64,000 bases of DNA from Prostheceraeus crozeri (GCA_907163375.1 CAJQUW010011034.1:293501-357500); one strand, 5' to 3'; shown: positions 1 to 11,300, numbered from the stretch's first letter. The notes: generated from the letters alone by a model not told the origin. Program-made: numbers and translations.

Positions 1-188
1 GCTGTCCTGTGCAAATTTTTCCAAATGTGTAGCAATTTGCATATCTCACATGTGGTTCTGGGTCCAAACTCGAGTTCATTGAATGAAATCGAAACTGTAT
101 ACATATTGGGGATTTAATCAATGCTGAGTTGCTGCTCTACTTAATATACTTGTAAATTTTCTTTAGCCTGTCTTATTGATTTCCACAG

Positions 189-279
189 ATTGGGGCGCTT
201 GTTCAAAACGTGAAGGCTGGAAGACAATCTTCACTTGTTATGAGCAATATTCAAAAGTTGAGGATTGTCACAAAATCTT
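189..279 (+). CDS. Internal exon of an unrecognised small Cys-containing host protein
   Basis: The exon lies between a good acceptor (TTTCCACAG) and a good donor (GTAAGT). In the frame that joins the next exon it reads WGACSKREGWKTIFTCYEQY followed by SKVEDCHKIL. Two cysteines are spaced 9 apart (CYEQYSKVEDC), as in CX9C mitochondrial proteins, but the second pair needed for a true twin-CX9C fold is not clear. The exon ends in phase 2 and joins the exon at 3238 without a stop. An alternative acceptor (TTCTTTAG at about 165) would add a few residues and keeps the frame open. The 5' end of the gene lies before the window. I do not recognise the family. Confidence 0.6.
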
Positions 280-340
280 GTAAGTATGCCTTCAATGAGT
301 GACTTTTTATGCAGATTTTGGAAGTCATTTTTCCTAGATT

Positions 341-1037
341 TAGTCCGGCAGCCAGAACGAGTTTCTGCAGGGAACGTGGCCGAAACTGAGACTTTCACAC
401 AATGTTGTACACCCTATGCCTACTACGAATCTGCATGTCTGCCGAGTCTTCTTGTCAGACAGGATAAAAGAAAAACACATGTAAATCCAATGGGACGCAG
501 ATTGCAGTTTTTAGTTAAAATGAAATGTTCTATGTTTTCGCTTATTGCGACGAAAATACTATGTCTAGAGCAACAATTTTTGACATGAAATGTCTTCATG
601 TCATTTCCTATGATGACATGTGTGATTATTATGTTTCTGATCGACAATGTATGCGAGAATTTGGCTAAATGTGGGTTAAATTGCTCAAAATGCTTGTGTT
701 TGCCGACATAAAGAGGCTTGCCAAATCCGGATGTGTTTAGCTTCATAGACAGGGGGCATGAACATCATAGGAAATGACATGAAGACATTTCATGTCAAAA
801 ATTGTTGCTCTAGACATAGTATTTTCGTCGCAATAAGCGAAAACATAGAAAATTTCATTTTAACTAAAAACTGCAATCTGCGTCCCATTGGATTTACATG
901 TGTTTTTCTTTTATCCTGTCTGACAAGAAGACTCGGCAGACATGCAGATTCGTAGTAGGCATAGGGTGTACAACATTGTGTGAAAGTCTCAGTTTCGGCC
1001 ACGTTCCCTGCAGAAACTCGTTCTGGCTGCCGGACTA
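341..1037. mobile_element. Foldback-type MITE with 275-bp inverted arms, TA target site
   Basis: Bases 341-615 and 763-1037 are inverted copies with no length difference and I found only one mismatch in reading them (a G/T in the AAATGTTC segment). The ends read TAGTCCGGCAGCC and GGCTGCCGGACTA, so the element proper is probably 343-1035 flanked by TA duplications, as in the Tc1/mariner superfamily. The 147-bp loop has no coding sequence. The element is non-autonomous and lies inside the first visible intron of the upstream host gene. Near-identity of the arms means recent insertion or arm-to-arm gene conversion. Reading frames across the arms are mirror-image artefacts. Confidence 0.88.
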
Positions 1038-3237
1038 ATTAATGTTTGTAGAATTATTGGAAACTTAGCTTCATCCTCAATTCAAAAATAGAATCAGACT
1101 TAAGTAGGTGTTTCATGCAATTGAATCAACTGAATCCCTGTTTGTAGACGCAGCCATTAACACTCGCATCAAATTTTAGTAACTTTATTCGCGTTGCGGG
1201 TGATTATCTACGGGTATTTTTAGATTTCAGGAATGTTTGTCCCTCGCCTCATTGTGGTAGTTTCCTAGCGCGTCCGCTGGGGAGGGGGGATAGTCGCCTC
1301 TTCCAGATCTCCAAATGTAAAAAGCAGATCCTATTTTGACTGCAAATGTTCTTCCCCGGTTCAAGCATTTGATGACATCGGAGCAATGCACCAAACACCG
1401 TTCGACTTCCTTCATTGCGTACTGTACTAATCTTTGTATCTGAACTCTAGCTACTTTCAAATGACCTTCAATGTTTACTTCCAATCCTATGCTCTGCCTG
1501 ATTTTCATTCTCATCAAATGTACAATTTGTTCTATTTCTATAAAGAAAAGGTTAAAAATGCAATTCGGTCACGAGAAAAATGTGTCGGTTGCTGGACAAC
1601 AAATCTGTGAATGGTTGCTGCATCGTGTTGACAATAAATACTCATTTAATTAACTGTTAGCTCAGTTTCTCACTGTTAACTTCTTGGTCTGTAAGGATCC
1701 TGATATTTTCTCAATCCCGTATGATCAATGGTTTCTAATTCTGTACATGTAGATACATTAAAACTTCCTAGTGCTTTATAAAACTTGCATTTAATTTCAT
1801 AAAATATTAACAATTGTAGTAAAAAGACAGAAGTCTTACAGATTTTCGCATGAAAGTCTGCAGCACGAATCAACGTATTTCCTGTCCATGCACAAGTGTG
1901 CTCAACTGTATTCAAAAAGCACAACCATTCAAAGTTCTCGGTGCGGCGGCCGGTGTGCCGGTTATCATGCCCGGTGCACTAGTGAGAATAGCGCTAACTC
2001 CTTATTATATTTCAATAGTATATAAAATAATGTTTTATTAATATCATGTCAGAAATGCGCAGAAAGAACGATGCTGTGAAACTCATCATTGAATACAAAG
2101 TATTTAAAAAACTTAGAGCATGACAGGGGACAAATTTCCCTCCTCTCTACCACGGATGGGTAGAGATCTAAAATACAATGCGACAGCTTACATGAACAAT
2201 GCATATTTCCCCAAATTTCTTACAGAAAGTATTATAGCGCTTGCTACTCAAATTTCAAAAGATGACAGGAATATTGCAATATTCGTATTGAAGCGAACAC
2301 AGTGCGCCTAGGGCTGTTTAAGTCCACAAAATTTCACGGTTGTCATAAAATAACTTTATCACGAAATATGATTTGACTCGATGTATAATTAAAATTTAAG
2401 CATGATTCTTCAAAAATAATTGATCCAAGTAAATCTTATAGTAATTCTTGTACCGGTAAAGCCAAACTTCGTTTCTTCTGTACTTATCAGATAAAGGCAG
2501 CATCATTTACTACAATGCTAAATTTTTCTTAGAATGCAGACACCAAAAAGGACATTTTTAAATCAACATATCATTGCACATCAGTTTCAGAATTCATTTT
2601 GTATTTTTCGATTTGCGATAACTGGCAACGATTATATACAATCCTGTGCCAATTTCTTTAATAATCGATGCTATTGAATTGTACTTCTCATATGTGCATA
2701 ATTGCTTATCATATTGGTATGTATAGTGGTGGTTTTGGACATTTTCAATTTTTTGAATACTTGATGCAGTAGGATTTTTGTTCACTTGTCGAAATCAGCC
2801 ATAAATTATCGCCTTATTTACATATATTTCGGGAAGACAAGCATCAGTAATTAATAGAAGATGCTGTAATAAAGCATGCATGAAATGGCAAAATAATTTC
2901 ACGAGTAAGAAGTAGCAAATTAAGCTATTTCAGGAAATTTTGCTCGAAAATCGGAGCTATCTTCATCTTGTTACTAAACCATCCCCTGTGTGTAATGCAT
3001 TAGCAGTGCTTAACTGCATTTCAGTGTTCGTTTGTGTGGGAAGTTAGTCATTATTCTTAAAAGGAAAAAGGATGAATCGCTCCATTTGTTCGACGTAAAT
3101 GTATATATTGAAATTACCAAAAACTCGCCAAACACGTTTCGCACCACCGACCGTATCAAGGGCTTTGATAGGACTCTGTCATCGCAAATACTGTGTGTAA
3201 TACCCTTACTATAACTATCTCCCTCTCCCGTTTGCAG
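1038..3237 (+). other. Intron remainder, no gene seen
   Basis: Most of this intron has only short chance frames. A minus-strand frame at 1227-1517 has no recognisable motif. Bases 1939-1985 (GGTGTGCCGGTTATCATGCC and following) resemble 19270-19310, so they are probably a dispersed repeat fragment. Confidence 0.4.
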
Positions 3238-3433
3238 ATTCAATGATCCAGAGTTCATCAAGGAGTCTACAGAGAGGTACTTATGGTTTCGGTCAGATTA
3301 TCGGAGAACCGGGAGAGGACACTCACTTCGAATGACAAAGGCTGATCACGGCAGAGAAGAACACATCCCTGAACTTCCTTTGCCTCGTGTAAAACCTGGT
3401 GACCCTCCTCCAGCTACTCCATATTATGAATGA
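3238..3433 (+). CDS. Last exon of the same unrecognised host protein
   Basis: The acceptor is CCCGTTTGCAG. The first base completes a Leu codon from the previous exon, and the frame then runs FNDPEFIKESTERYLWFRSD to a C-terminal PPATPYYE and a TGA stop. The tail is basic, then proline-rich, with no membrane segment. An AATAAA signal follows 21 bases after the stop, which supports a genuine last exon. The intron between the two exons (280-3237) holds a foldback MITE. The basic, short, Cys-bearing character resembles small mitochondrial accessory proteins, but that is only an impression. Confidence 0.65.
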
Positions 3434-3454
3434 AATGACCGCCTTTTTCTGTGA

Positions 3455-3460
3455 AATAAA
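3455..3460 (+). promoter_or_regulatory. Polyadenylation signal AATAAA
   Basis: A canonical AATAAA 21 bases after the TGA stop of the upstream gene, in a short AT-rich 3' UTR. Confidence 0.55.
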
Positions 3461-4357
3461 TACTGTAATTTTGCAATTTGGCTTTTCTGTACCATGTACT
3501 CAATCACGCGTGAGGATAATTGTGCTGTCAGAGGGCGTAGCTTCAATGGGTATCGCAGTCTGATCATGAACTGACTTTAAGTTAAGATGTGAGAAGAAAT
3601 TATTCGGTTTATGGCAGTTATTCGTGCTACTAAGTGCTTCAACAAGTCCATATCTACAGGGTGTCATCAAATTCACACACAGTTATTGGCGTGAATTGTA
3701 CTTGCACAATTTTCATACACACAATGTGATTTGATATTTTGGGAGCAGTGAAGTCATGAATGGAAAAGCAAGATGTATCTAAGAGCGTGGTGTATTTCGC
3801 TGTGCACTACTAGGGCATCATCAGACGCAAATATACGTGAATGGTTTTGACGAGATAATTTCTATCGGATCAATAAGGAATTTATTCCGTGATATGAATA
3901 TCGACTCCATATAAAATCTTCAGAAACATACACTTCACGGCTTCGTATTTCAGCATTAACTTGATGTATCAGTTAATTTCTACTCAACTTAGGGTGTTGA
4001 AATGAAAGTTAGTAGATTCGAAGTATAAGATCGTGATTGAAGAAAAGTGATTCTGCACGAGAGTTCTTTTTCTTCACATAAGCTGGACCGGTCATTTTTC
4101 CTGAAAATGATTTCTAACCATCTTTGCTATTCCAGTTATCCATGAAATGCTGCGTAACTTGACTCGATAAAGATCTGTGAATATGTCGACCAATTGGTCA
4201 GAGGAGGTTGAAAGTCGGTCATTGCTCACTTATTTACTATAATACATAGTGCATGGTTACTTTTCAAAAGACTGAGCCAAGCGTCACTGCTGCTTTTTTT
4301 AATTATTCCAAGCGAGGCAATCTTTAGAGCAGCGTGATGTGCTTATTGCAACCAAAT
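3461..4357. other. Intergenic, no gene seen
   Basis: AT-rich DNA between the first host gene and the LTR element. No exon-like frame, RNA gene or repeat pair was recognised. The last five bases (CAAAT) are the target duplication of the LTR element. Confidence 0.4.
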
Positions 4358-4596
4358 TGTAAGTAAAAACGCGAATTCCAAATAGCAAAGACGCACTTTA
4401 TTTGCAGACGTGGATATTTATACCTGTATAACAATGGCATAAAACAACTCACGAAACATGCACAATAATGAAATGTTATTATCATGAAACGTCACCAGAA
4501 CACTTGATAATAGGATGTCAGGCATGCGGTCGAGAGTCGGATTGCTATGTCCTAAGACAGTGAACAATAGAGAATTAGAAATACAACACGCTCACA
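4358..4596 (-). repeat. LTR (3' LTR of the minus-strand element)
   Basis: 239 bp, TGTAAGTAAAAACG to CACGCTCACA on the + strand, matching 8300-8538 base for base as far as I can read. Confidence 0.92.
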
Positions 4597-4664
4597 CGCT
4601 CCCTAGTTTCTTAAGAAACTAATATACAAAAGTATATATTATATACGAAACAATATAAGGTCTG

Positions 4665-7600
4665 CTATCTGTAATCAACGACATGGTCACCTTGAAAAAT
4701 AGGTCTTTTAGTTACGCGACTACTCCTTCGGGGTACCGCCTCAGAATCAATTTCGACATCGCTATCATTCGTCAAAGAGCAGTATTTCGTTTCTAAGTCG
4801 ACTTCGGTAGATTCCCTGCAATAAGGTACCAGTCTTAAATGCGATACATGACGAGAGACATTTATATCATCTAACTCAACTGAAACACTCGAAATGATTT
4901 TTGTCACGACGTGTGGACCGCTCCAAACGTCATCACATCGGGAGGAAGGAGGCTTAAGAAAAACTTTATCGCCAACAAGAAAAGGATTACGGTCTTTATC
5001 AAAGTAATTATCGTTTACCTCGTAATTCAATTTGGGTCGTTCTATCTCAATGCGATCAGCTGTAACATCCGGCTTTCTAGACTTCGCACAGAAAACTAAT
5101 TCGTAAGGTGTTGAATCGTTTTTACCTTTTGTATTGTTAACCCAGAAAACGGCCTCTGCGAGGGATTTTCCTGTACGCTTTACGGTTCTCTTAACGGTAC
5201 GATGAACCCGCTCAACCACCGAGTTTCCCTGGGGCCTATAAGCGGAAGTCAAGACCTGTTGAACTTTCCACTTATCTAACAGCTCATTAAACTCGCGGCT
5301 ACGGAAAACTGTCCCGTTATCACTCATTATGTACGCTGGGGGACCAAATTCTGCGAAGATCTGTTCAATGTTGAAAGCTATCTCAGTGGAGGATTCATTT
5401 CTTAAGCTACGCCAGATTGTAAATCTGGAAGCAGTATCGATAACGGATAAATAAGGTCTACCGTCTACATGAGTTACATCAGTGCCTAAAACTTCCCAAA
5501 CATTATTCGCGGATATCGATCCTTTGTCCCAACTAAAGCGATTCGAAGGGTCTATGCGGGTACAAGTTGCACAATCGCCAATGACGGCCTTAATATCAGA
5601 TTTTGAAACGGATTTATTTTTATACCGCTCTTTACATAATTCATATGTTCGATTCGTGCCAAAATGGTTGATTTCATGAACAAACTTGATGTCAGCGTAA
5701 TCAACGCTATCTAGTTTCTCCCTGACCCATGAATTAGGCACTCTAGTCAATGAATCTGCTTTGTTTAAACTTGACTCAATCCAAACGACCTGTACTGCCA
5801 ACTGTTCCTCACGGATAATGTCTGAAATAATATTAAGTCTACGCTTAATCAAAACTTCTGCGAGTGCACGAGTCTTAACATTTCTTGTCTTATGAATAAC
5901 AGATTGCAACCATCTATAAACTGAGATGGAGTCAGTTTTGATCGTAATGTCCCTCTTACCCCATTTTAAGGCAAGATTCAGGCCTTTGATAGCTGCGTCT
6001 AATTCAGACCGGTTTATATGCGTAGCATCATCCTTCGGGCGCAGCCAAGCCGCATCCTCGACCACCTGACCTTCAACCTCTAAATAAACCCCGTAGGCTA
6101 GAGAACTGGAGTCAGTCCAGACCGTGATTGGAGCTTTAGGATCAACCTCCCACATGCCTCCGACAGGGTCAGACACTTTCAGTCGAACATCTATTTCTCG
6201 AATCAAACTCATTATTTTTTCCGAAACTGGGTCATCCCACCTAGTATGATCTTCGGCAGTGCACCGCTGTACAAACGCGCAGGCGACTCGAAGCCATCCC
6301 GCCACGGGGTAATGTCCTAAACATTCTCCTATGTACTTATGTGCTTCACGCCGCGTAAGAATGTTAGCTATTAAGGGCAGAGAACCGTCTCTGCGCCATC
6401 TCAACCCTGAGTCCACACATAGTCCCAGTAATCTAACGTCTCCTTTACCAACTTTTTGTGACTCTTTTGTTATAAGGCCCCAATTATTCAGATGGGACCT
6501 GACCTTTTCGCATGAGACAACCGATTCAGAGACATATATATCGTCAATGTAACTAGAAGTACCTTCCTTGATTTTCTGGTCACCCTGCAATACTCGTGTA
6601 ACTATAGCTGTCATTATTTTTGGGGCTGAGGCCAAGCCGAAACCAAGCCTCGTCAACAGAAAGTCACTTCCTTTCCACCTAACAGCTTGGTATGCCCATA
6701 AACTCGGATCAATTTCTACCTGTAAATAGGCACGCTTCAAATCAATAATAGAACACTTAGGCCCCAGTTGCCGCCACTGACGCAACGTGTCAGCACAAGT
6801 AGGAGTAGCTTCAGCAGTATGAGACTCAATGGATTCGTTTAAACTTCTATAGTCCAAGACAGGGCGAACTTTAACGGTATCGCCCTTCTGCTGACGCACA
6901 GCAATAATCGGTAAGTACCTTTTTATTTTCCCATGGAAACTTACGTCATGCCTTACTAATATGCCCTCATTAATCCAGTCATTTATTTCAGCATCACACG
7001 GTGATTTATCCTGCTCATCGATAATATTATACGGTATCTTACAATCGGATCCTGGTTCTAAATTTTGTCTCCAATTCCACCTTACGCACCATCTACTTCC
7101 ATTAAAAGTAGCAACAAAATCCTTATCATGAATATCATCACTATGCAATACCGAAACTACAGGCCCTTTACTATAGGGAAAATCTACTTTTAGCTCAGTA
7201 CCTGGACGTACGCGTGGATGTAATATTAAACCCGTTCTCTCAAATACATTCGAACCCAAAATGATATCAATACCAGTAGGTAGATCAGTTTCTAAGACTA
7301 CATATGCATTAATGGGTCCCAGCTCTTCATTATTATCAGTTATCACACTACTCAAAACAACATACGTATACGCACATACATTATGCCTACCAAAAGATTG
7401 AAGACTAATGTAGGACCTAGACCGACTCTCATTCCCAACCACATGCTCACCAATGACAGAAGTCACAGATCCAGTGTCGATCAGCGCGTTCATCCTTTGC
7501 CCATTGACATTCATTGGACGTGAGATTTGTGCACCGGTGATTTCCGTCGCCGCAGCCATGCTCGCACTTGCCTGTTGTTGACGGTGTGGGCAAAATCGCT

Positions 7601-8270
7601 GAATATGCCCTTTCTCGTTACAAAAGAAACAGGTGATAATACAGCTGGCCTTCTCATGGCCAAAGCGGCGACAGCCTTGACAGCGAACCATTTGCTTGGA
7701 GACTTTCATTTGGCTGTTTTGCGGACCCATCGTCGCAGCGACTGCGGTGGGTAAGGCATCTCGAGTTGCCAAAAGCGCCTTCGCCGTAGACAGAACATCT
7801 TGGAGCTTCATATCTTCGCCGTCTTGGATATACACCTTCTCCTTTACATCAGCTGGTAACGCATCGATCACAGCTAACGATACCAGCTCCTCATCAGGAT
7901 CTTTGCCAGTGATAACCTTCAACAATGTCTTTGCATCATCTGCGATGATGTCGATCTGTTCGCCAGGCCACAAACGGAGGGATTTGAGTTTTAGCCAGGC
8001 ACTTGCCTTGTTAAGTCCATAAACTCTCTTCAAAGCCTTCATCACAACTTTAAAGTCATTTTTATCTGTTGGCTCCAATTGATCCCAGGTCGCGAAAGCA
8101 GGACCATCCAAAAATAGAGGCATCATTCGAGCCATCTCAGCCTCTAAATCCTTTGGGGCGGTTACTATAGACACCGCTGTCTCGTATCGTCTGAACCATT
8201 GATCAATATTTTCATCACGCTCACCCTTGAATCTCTTCACGATATCGACCAACTTTAACGAGCCGCTCAT
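4665..8270 (-). CDS. Gag-Pol polyprotein of the LTR retrotransposon
   Basis: One open frame of about 1200 residues. The start chosen is the Met of MSGSLKLVDIV just inside the 5' LTR; an upstream in-frame Met lies within the LTR and is less likely. Parts in order: a Gag region with two CCHC knuckles (CQGCRRFGHEKASC and CFFCNEKGHIQRFC), an aspartic protease with ALIDTGSVTSVIG, a reverse transcriptase with YIDD, an RNase H starting near VWTDSSSLAYG, and an integrase with a zinc-binding HHCC segment (ending CATCTR) and a catalytic core containing TDVTH, SDNG and VVERVHR. The domain order fits Ty3/gypsy; the exact clade is not determined. Such proteins package and integrate the element's own cDNA. 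Confidence 0.88.
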   Translation of the reverse strand: MSGSLKLVDIVKRFKGERDENIDQWFRRYETAVSIVTAPKDLEAEMARMMPLFLDGPAFATWDQLEPTDKNDFKVVMKALKRVYGLNKASAWLKLKSLRLWPGEQIDIIADDAKTLLKVITGKDPDEELVSLAVIDALPADVKEKVYIQDGEDMKLQDVLSTAKALLATRDALPTAVAATMGPQNSQMKVSKQMVRCQGCRRFGHEKASCIITCFFCNEKGHIQRFCPHRQQQASASMAAATEITGAQISRPMNVNGQRMNALIDTGSVTSVIGEHVVGNESRSRSYISLQSFGRHNVCAYTYVVLSSVITDNNEELGPINAYVVLETDLPTGIDIILGSNVFERTGLILHPRVRPGTELKVDFPYSKGPVVSVLHSDDIHDKDFVATFNGSRWCVRWNWRQNLEPGSDCKIPYNIIDEQDKSPCDAEINDWINEGILVRHDVSFHGKIKRYLPIIAVRQQKGDTVKVRPVLDYRSLNESIESHTAEATPTCADTLRQWRQLGPKCSIIDLKRAYLQVEIDPSLWAYQAVRWKGSDFLLTRLGFGLASAPKIMTAIVTRVLQGDQKIKEGTSSYIDDIYVSESVVSCEKVRSHLNNWGLITKESQKVGKGDVRLLGLCVDSGLRWRRDGSLPLIANILTRREAHKYIGECLGHYPVAGWLRVACAFVQRCTAEDHTRWDDPVSEKIMSLIREIDVRLKVSDPVGGMWEVDPKAPITVWTDSSSLAYGVYLEVEGQVVEDAAWLRPKDDATHINRSELDAAIKGLNLALKWGKRDITIKTDSISVYRWLQSVIHKTRNVKTRALAEVLIKRRLNIISDIIREEQLAVQVVWIESSLNKADSLTRVPNSWVREKLDSVDYADIKFVHEINHFGTNRTYELCKERYKNKSVSKSDIKAVIGDCATCTRIDPSNRFSWDKGSISANNVWEVLGTDVTHVDGRPYLSVIDTASRFTIWRSLRNESSTEIAFNIEQIFAEFGPPAYIMSDNGTVFRSREFNELLDKWKVQQVLTSAYRPQGNSVVERVHRTVKRTVKRTGKSLAEAVFWVNNTKGKNDSTPYELVFCAKSRKPDVTADRIEIERPKLNYEVNDNYFDKDRNPFLVGDKVFLKPPSSRCDDVWSGPHVVTKIISSVSVELDDINVSRHVSHLRLVPYCRESTEVDLETKYCSLTNDSDVEIDSEAVPRRSSRVTKRPIFQGDHVVDYR

Positions 8271-8299
8271 GTTCAGCAAGACAAACGGCCGTGATAGCT

Positions 8300-8538
8300 T
8301 GTAAGTAAAAACGCGAATTCCAAATAGCAAAGACGCACTTTATTTGCAGACGTGGATATTTATACCTGTATAACAATGGCATAAAACAACTCACGAAACA
8401 TGCACAATAATGAAATGTTATTATCATGAAACGTCACCAGAACACTTGATAATAGGATGTCAGGCATGCGGTCGAGAGTCGGATTGCTATGTCCTAAGAC
8501 AGTGAACAATAGAGAATTAGAAATACAACACGCTCACA
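8300..8538 (-). repeat. LTR (5' LTR of the minus-strand element)
   Basis: The partner of 4358-4596. It is followed by CAAAT, which also precedes the other LTR. It should contain the promoter of the element, and Gag-Pol starts 30 bases inside its inner edge. Confidence 0.92.
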
Positions 8539-10050
8539 CAAATGATTACGGATGAATCGTGTGGAAACTTCGTTTAGCTATGATCAGTGGGTTCAGTCAA
8601 ATCTGATAGGCTGACCTGTGGCCATGGATTAATTCAGTGTGAATGTGAAATATATTAGCTTCTTAAATTTTCCTGCTGCACAATTTTAGGAGTGCAGTGA
8701 AGGCTGCTTTCTTTACTTTAATCCACTGTTTGGTTCTGCGCTGAAATTGACATGCAGTCTGTTTCATACTATTGCTAACACCTCTGAACATTTTCTTTTT
8801 TGTCACTATCTCATCATCTTTTGATTTTAATTAAATAAAAGCCAGAATTTCCGCTTGCTTTTTTAATATCATCACGCGCTTGACTGAATAACATCAAATT
8901 TCCCGCTAGTAGCATCATTCTTTCGGGGACATTACAAAGCGCATCAAAATTTGGTGTAGCTCTCCTGAGAACAGATCGCAACCTGGATTCTCTAGGATGG
9001 TGTTAAAAACGTCTTTTTGTAAGTCTCTGACATGTGACAACCTCAGTGATGCCACATGTAGCCTGATTTCCTCTTGAATCATCTGTGTCTTATCGGAGGC
9101 GTTGATCTCATATACCTCAACGCGCTTCAATTGAGTGAGATCTGGTGAATTTTCCAATCATTGCGATGCGGTTATTTAAGACTGATGCAAGAAAGCCTTG
9201 CAATTGCAAACATTACCAGAATGACAGCATGGGTGTGAATTCATTAGAGAACCACTTCAGCATTAGTGGCATAACACGACACCGAAGAACACCAAGATGC
9301 TTCTCGTTATTCATCATGCCCTCTCATGTATGAAGCCTGTCAGCTACATGTGTGAACATGATTCCCTGTATAGACCAATATCAGATAAATCCCGACCTTT
9401 TCTTTTAAAACAATCATTTTCCAAAAGAATTTTTATGTCAGTTTTCCAAGTAGGCCTACTTTTCATGCAAACCAGTACTTTCCCCACAAACCACACAACA
9501 AAGCAGATTTCTACACCCTTAATGCTCAACAATCTCGAAGAAATCGAAGTTTTTTAAAATTATCTGACACGAGACTCACATGGTGATGACATTCGATGAA
9601 GAATGTCAGTGATCGCATCGCTAACAGAAAATATAGATGGATCTCCTGGAAAAGTAATGTTGCTACAAATGGTTTGCGGCAATTGATGCCGGAGAAACGT
9701 TATTATTATGAAATTTCAGTATTCTAATTTATGCTGGTCAACACTGGTCGATTTCGATAGTCATGCTCATGCTGCCGGATCGGGCAGGCACCAGTCAGAC
9801 CGGTATACCGGCTCCACTTCTGATGTGAGTGTCAAGGTCTTTTACACAGCATGTATAGCCACGAATTATTAAAGAATAGTGCAGCTCTTTCAATCGCCTG
9901 TAAGGAATGGCAGCTTGAAAAGCAAGAGTTCGATATAAACAATTTGGCACTTTTCTCAAATCTTAGGATCTCACAGCAGCTCTTCATCATAATAATATTG
10001 AAAATGGAACAGGTTAGATGCACATCACTGATTTCACACTATTTTATTAA
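8539..10050. other. Intergenic, no gene seen
   Basis: AT-rich sequence between the LTR element and the piggyBac-type MITE. The frames at 8915-9157 and 9297-9557 lack recognisable motifs and splice context. The promoter of the next host gene probably lies toward the right end, but no element stands out. Confidence 0.35.
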
Positions 10051-10257
10051 CCCTTTCATGCATATTGTACTCTCTTGAGGACATTTTGACCCATATCTTT
10101 TGGGTCAACATTCCAAAGCGGCAAAAAATTTGTAACAAAAAGAAAGAGGACATCAATGCGCTTCTAATGGCACCTCTCCCAACTTTGTACGATCCCTAGA
10201 ACGCCCGTATTTTTCAAATAGAAATTTAATTTTGAAAATAATTTATGCATCAAAGGG
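10051..10257. mobile_element. piggyBac-type MITE, TTAA target site
   Basis: The ends are CCCTTTCATGCATA and TATGCATCAAAGGG, an imperfect inverted pair, flanked by TTAA at 10047-10050 and 10258-10261. TTAA duplication and CCC...GGG ends are the signature of the piggyBac superfamily. At 207 bp with no coding sequence it would depend on a transposase made elsewhere. Confidence 0.75.
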
Positions 10258-10569
10258 TTAATGTAGAGTGACGTAAGCGCTTGCTTATCTACACAAGTAG
10301 ACCGGTATGCCGAACTTGTAGGCGGTAGAATTTGCTGTGCCAATGATGGTTAGTAAAATATGTTGCTTGAAAGGAATTTTGACACCACCTCTTATACACA
10401 CTATATACGCTATGTATGTACTGTACATACACAGTAACACACTATAGACCAGACATATCTATTATCATACAATATTTCGGATCTATTATCATACAATCTC
10501 ATCATTCTTACCTTTTGCTTTAGCATATCGGCATATCTCTAATGAAAATCGAAGTAGAATTTCTAACAA

Positions 10570-10590
10570 ATGTTAAAGTTCAATCAACAG
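10570..10590 (+). CDS. Possible first exon of an unrecognised host gene
   Basis: ATG TTA AAG TTC AAT CAA CAG followed by GTAAAA gives MLKFNQQ in phase 0, which joins the next exon (phase 0) without a stop. It is a weak call because the exon is short. The gene might instead start further upstream. Confidence 0.35.
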
Positions 10591-10744
10591 GTAAAATCTC
10601 CCCCTGGAGCAATCTCCTACTATAATTTCGATAACCTATCCTTCCGTCAAGACGATTGCGTAATTTTTGAACTAGTAATGAGATATCACAACTTCGACGG
10701 TTCTGATTGCTGCTTCATATTAATGCAGAGCATCATATTTTCAG

Positions 10745-10925
10745 GGCGCCTCCTTCACAATTCCCCAACAGTATAAGTTGGAGAGAGAATCACCAGTCCA
10801 TCACCAACCGATAGAAGTTCGCTCCCCCGACGACCGAAGCATCACTTTTGATGAGTACCAGCTTCACCTTAGTCTTTTCTATCAATTTTGGCTGAAACGG
10901 ACCTACTGCATATCAGAATGGGAAG
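10745..10925 (+). CDS. Exon 2 of the unrecognised host gene
   Basis: The acceptor is ATTTTCAG and the donor GTGAGG. The frame is open throughout, starting GASFTIPQQYKLERESPVHH and ending RTYCISEWE, and leaves one base for the next exon. The segment is polar at first, then aromatic and amphipathic (LHLSLFYQFWLKRTYC). No family recognised. The phases of this and the four exons that follow all agree, which is the main evidence that the gene is real. Confidence 0.6.
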
Positions 10926-11001
10926 GTGAGGTGATGTCTTATTAAAAGCAATCAATAGATAACAGAAAATTTCATCTGTAACGGATAAATTTGAATTTTA
11001 G

Positions 11002-11101
11002 CTTACAAGAGATGCGATGACAGCCATCGTGAGAAAAAAGGATTCTTCAAAGGTTTCAACAAATGTGATTTATCAGATTTTGCGAAATGTACTCAACGAG
11101 T
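11002..11101 (+). CDS. Exon 3 of the unrecognised host gene
   Basis: The acceptor is GAATTTTAG and the donor GTAAGT. It reads AYKRCDDSHREKKGFFKGFN followed by KCDLSDFAKCTQR, adding three cysteines to the one just upstream. The first pair, across the exon junction, is spaced CX9C (CISEWEAYKRC). This hints at a disulfide-bonded helical hairpin, but the second pair is CX7C, so a standard twin-CX9C protein is not shown. It ends in phase 2. Confidence 0.6.
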
Positions 11102-11265
11102 GTAAGTAAACGTTTAACACCAATTATGTTTAAAGTATTGCAAGCATGTTTGAAAATGGTTTGATAATGCTTTACCGCCTAGTTTTCCCACTTTTCAACG
11201 GGTTTGACAAAAATCACTAAAAACAAATCGAATCTTTTTCAGTAAAAGACATTTTATTTTTCTAG

Positions 11266-11300
11266 TGCACAGTCCCTGCCTGTAATATTCAATGATTTAT
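11266..11300 (+). CDS. Exon 4 (35 bp) of the unrecognised host gene
   Basis: A small exon between TTTTTCTAG and GTGAGT, reading AQSLPVIFNDL. It is needed to connect exons 3 and 5: without it the downstream frame has stops, and with it phases 2 and 1 match on both sides. Confidence 0.5.

Larger units (their letters stand above)
4358..8538 (-). mobile_element. LTR retrotransposon, Ty3/gypsy type, looks whole
   Basis: The element is 4181 bp and lies on the minus strand. It is bounded by two 239-bp LTRs that appear identical, each running TGT...ACA on the + strand. A 5-bp target duplication CAAAT lies at 4353-4357 and 8539-8543. One long minus-strand frame carries Gag, protease, reverse transcriptase, RNase H and integrase, in the order typical of Ty3/gypsy elements. 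A purine-rich tract sits inside the downstream LTR on the coding strand, as expected for plus-strand priming. Identical LTRs point to a very recent insertion. It is intergenic and I see no envelope gene. Confidence 0.92.

Noticed and set aside
423-1002. Two mirror-image protein frames of 107 and 70 residues
   Set aside because: They are translations of the two arms of the foldback MITE and have no independent support.
1227-1517. Minus-strand frame of 96 residues in the first intron
   Set aside because: No motif, no splice context, ordinary composition.
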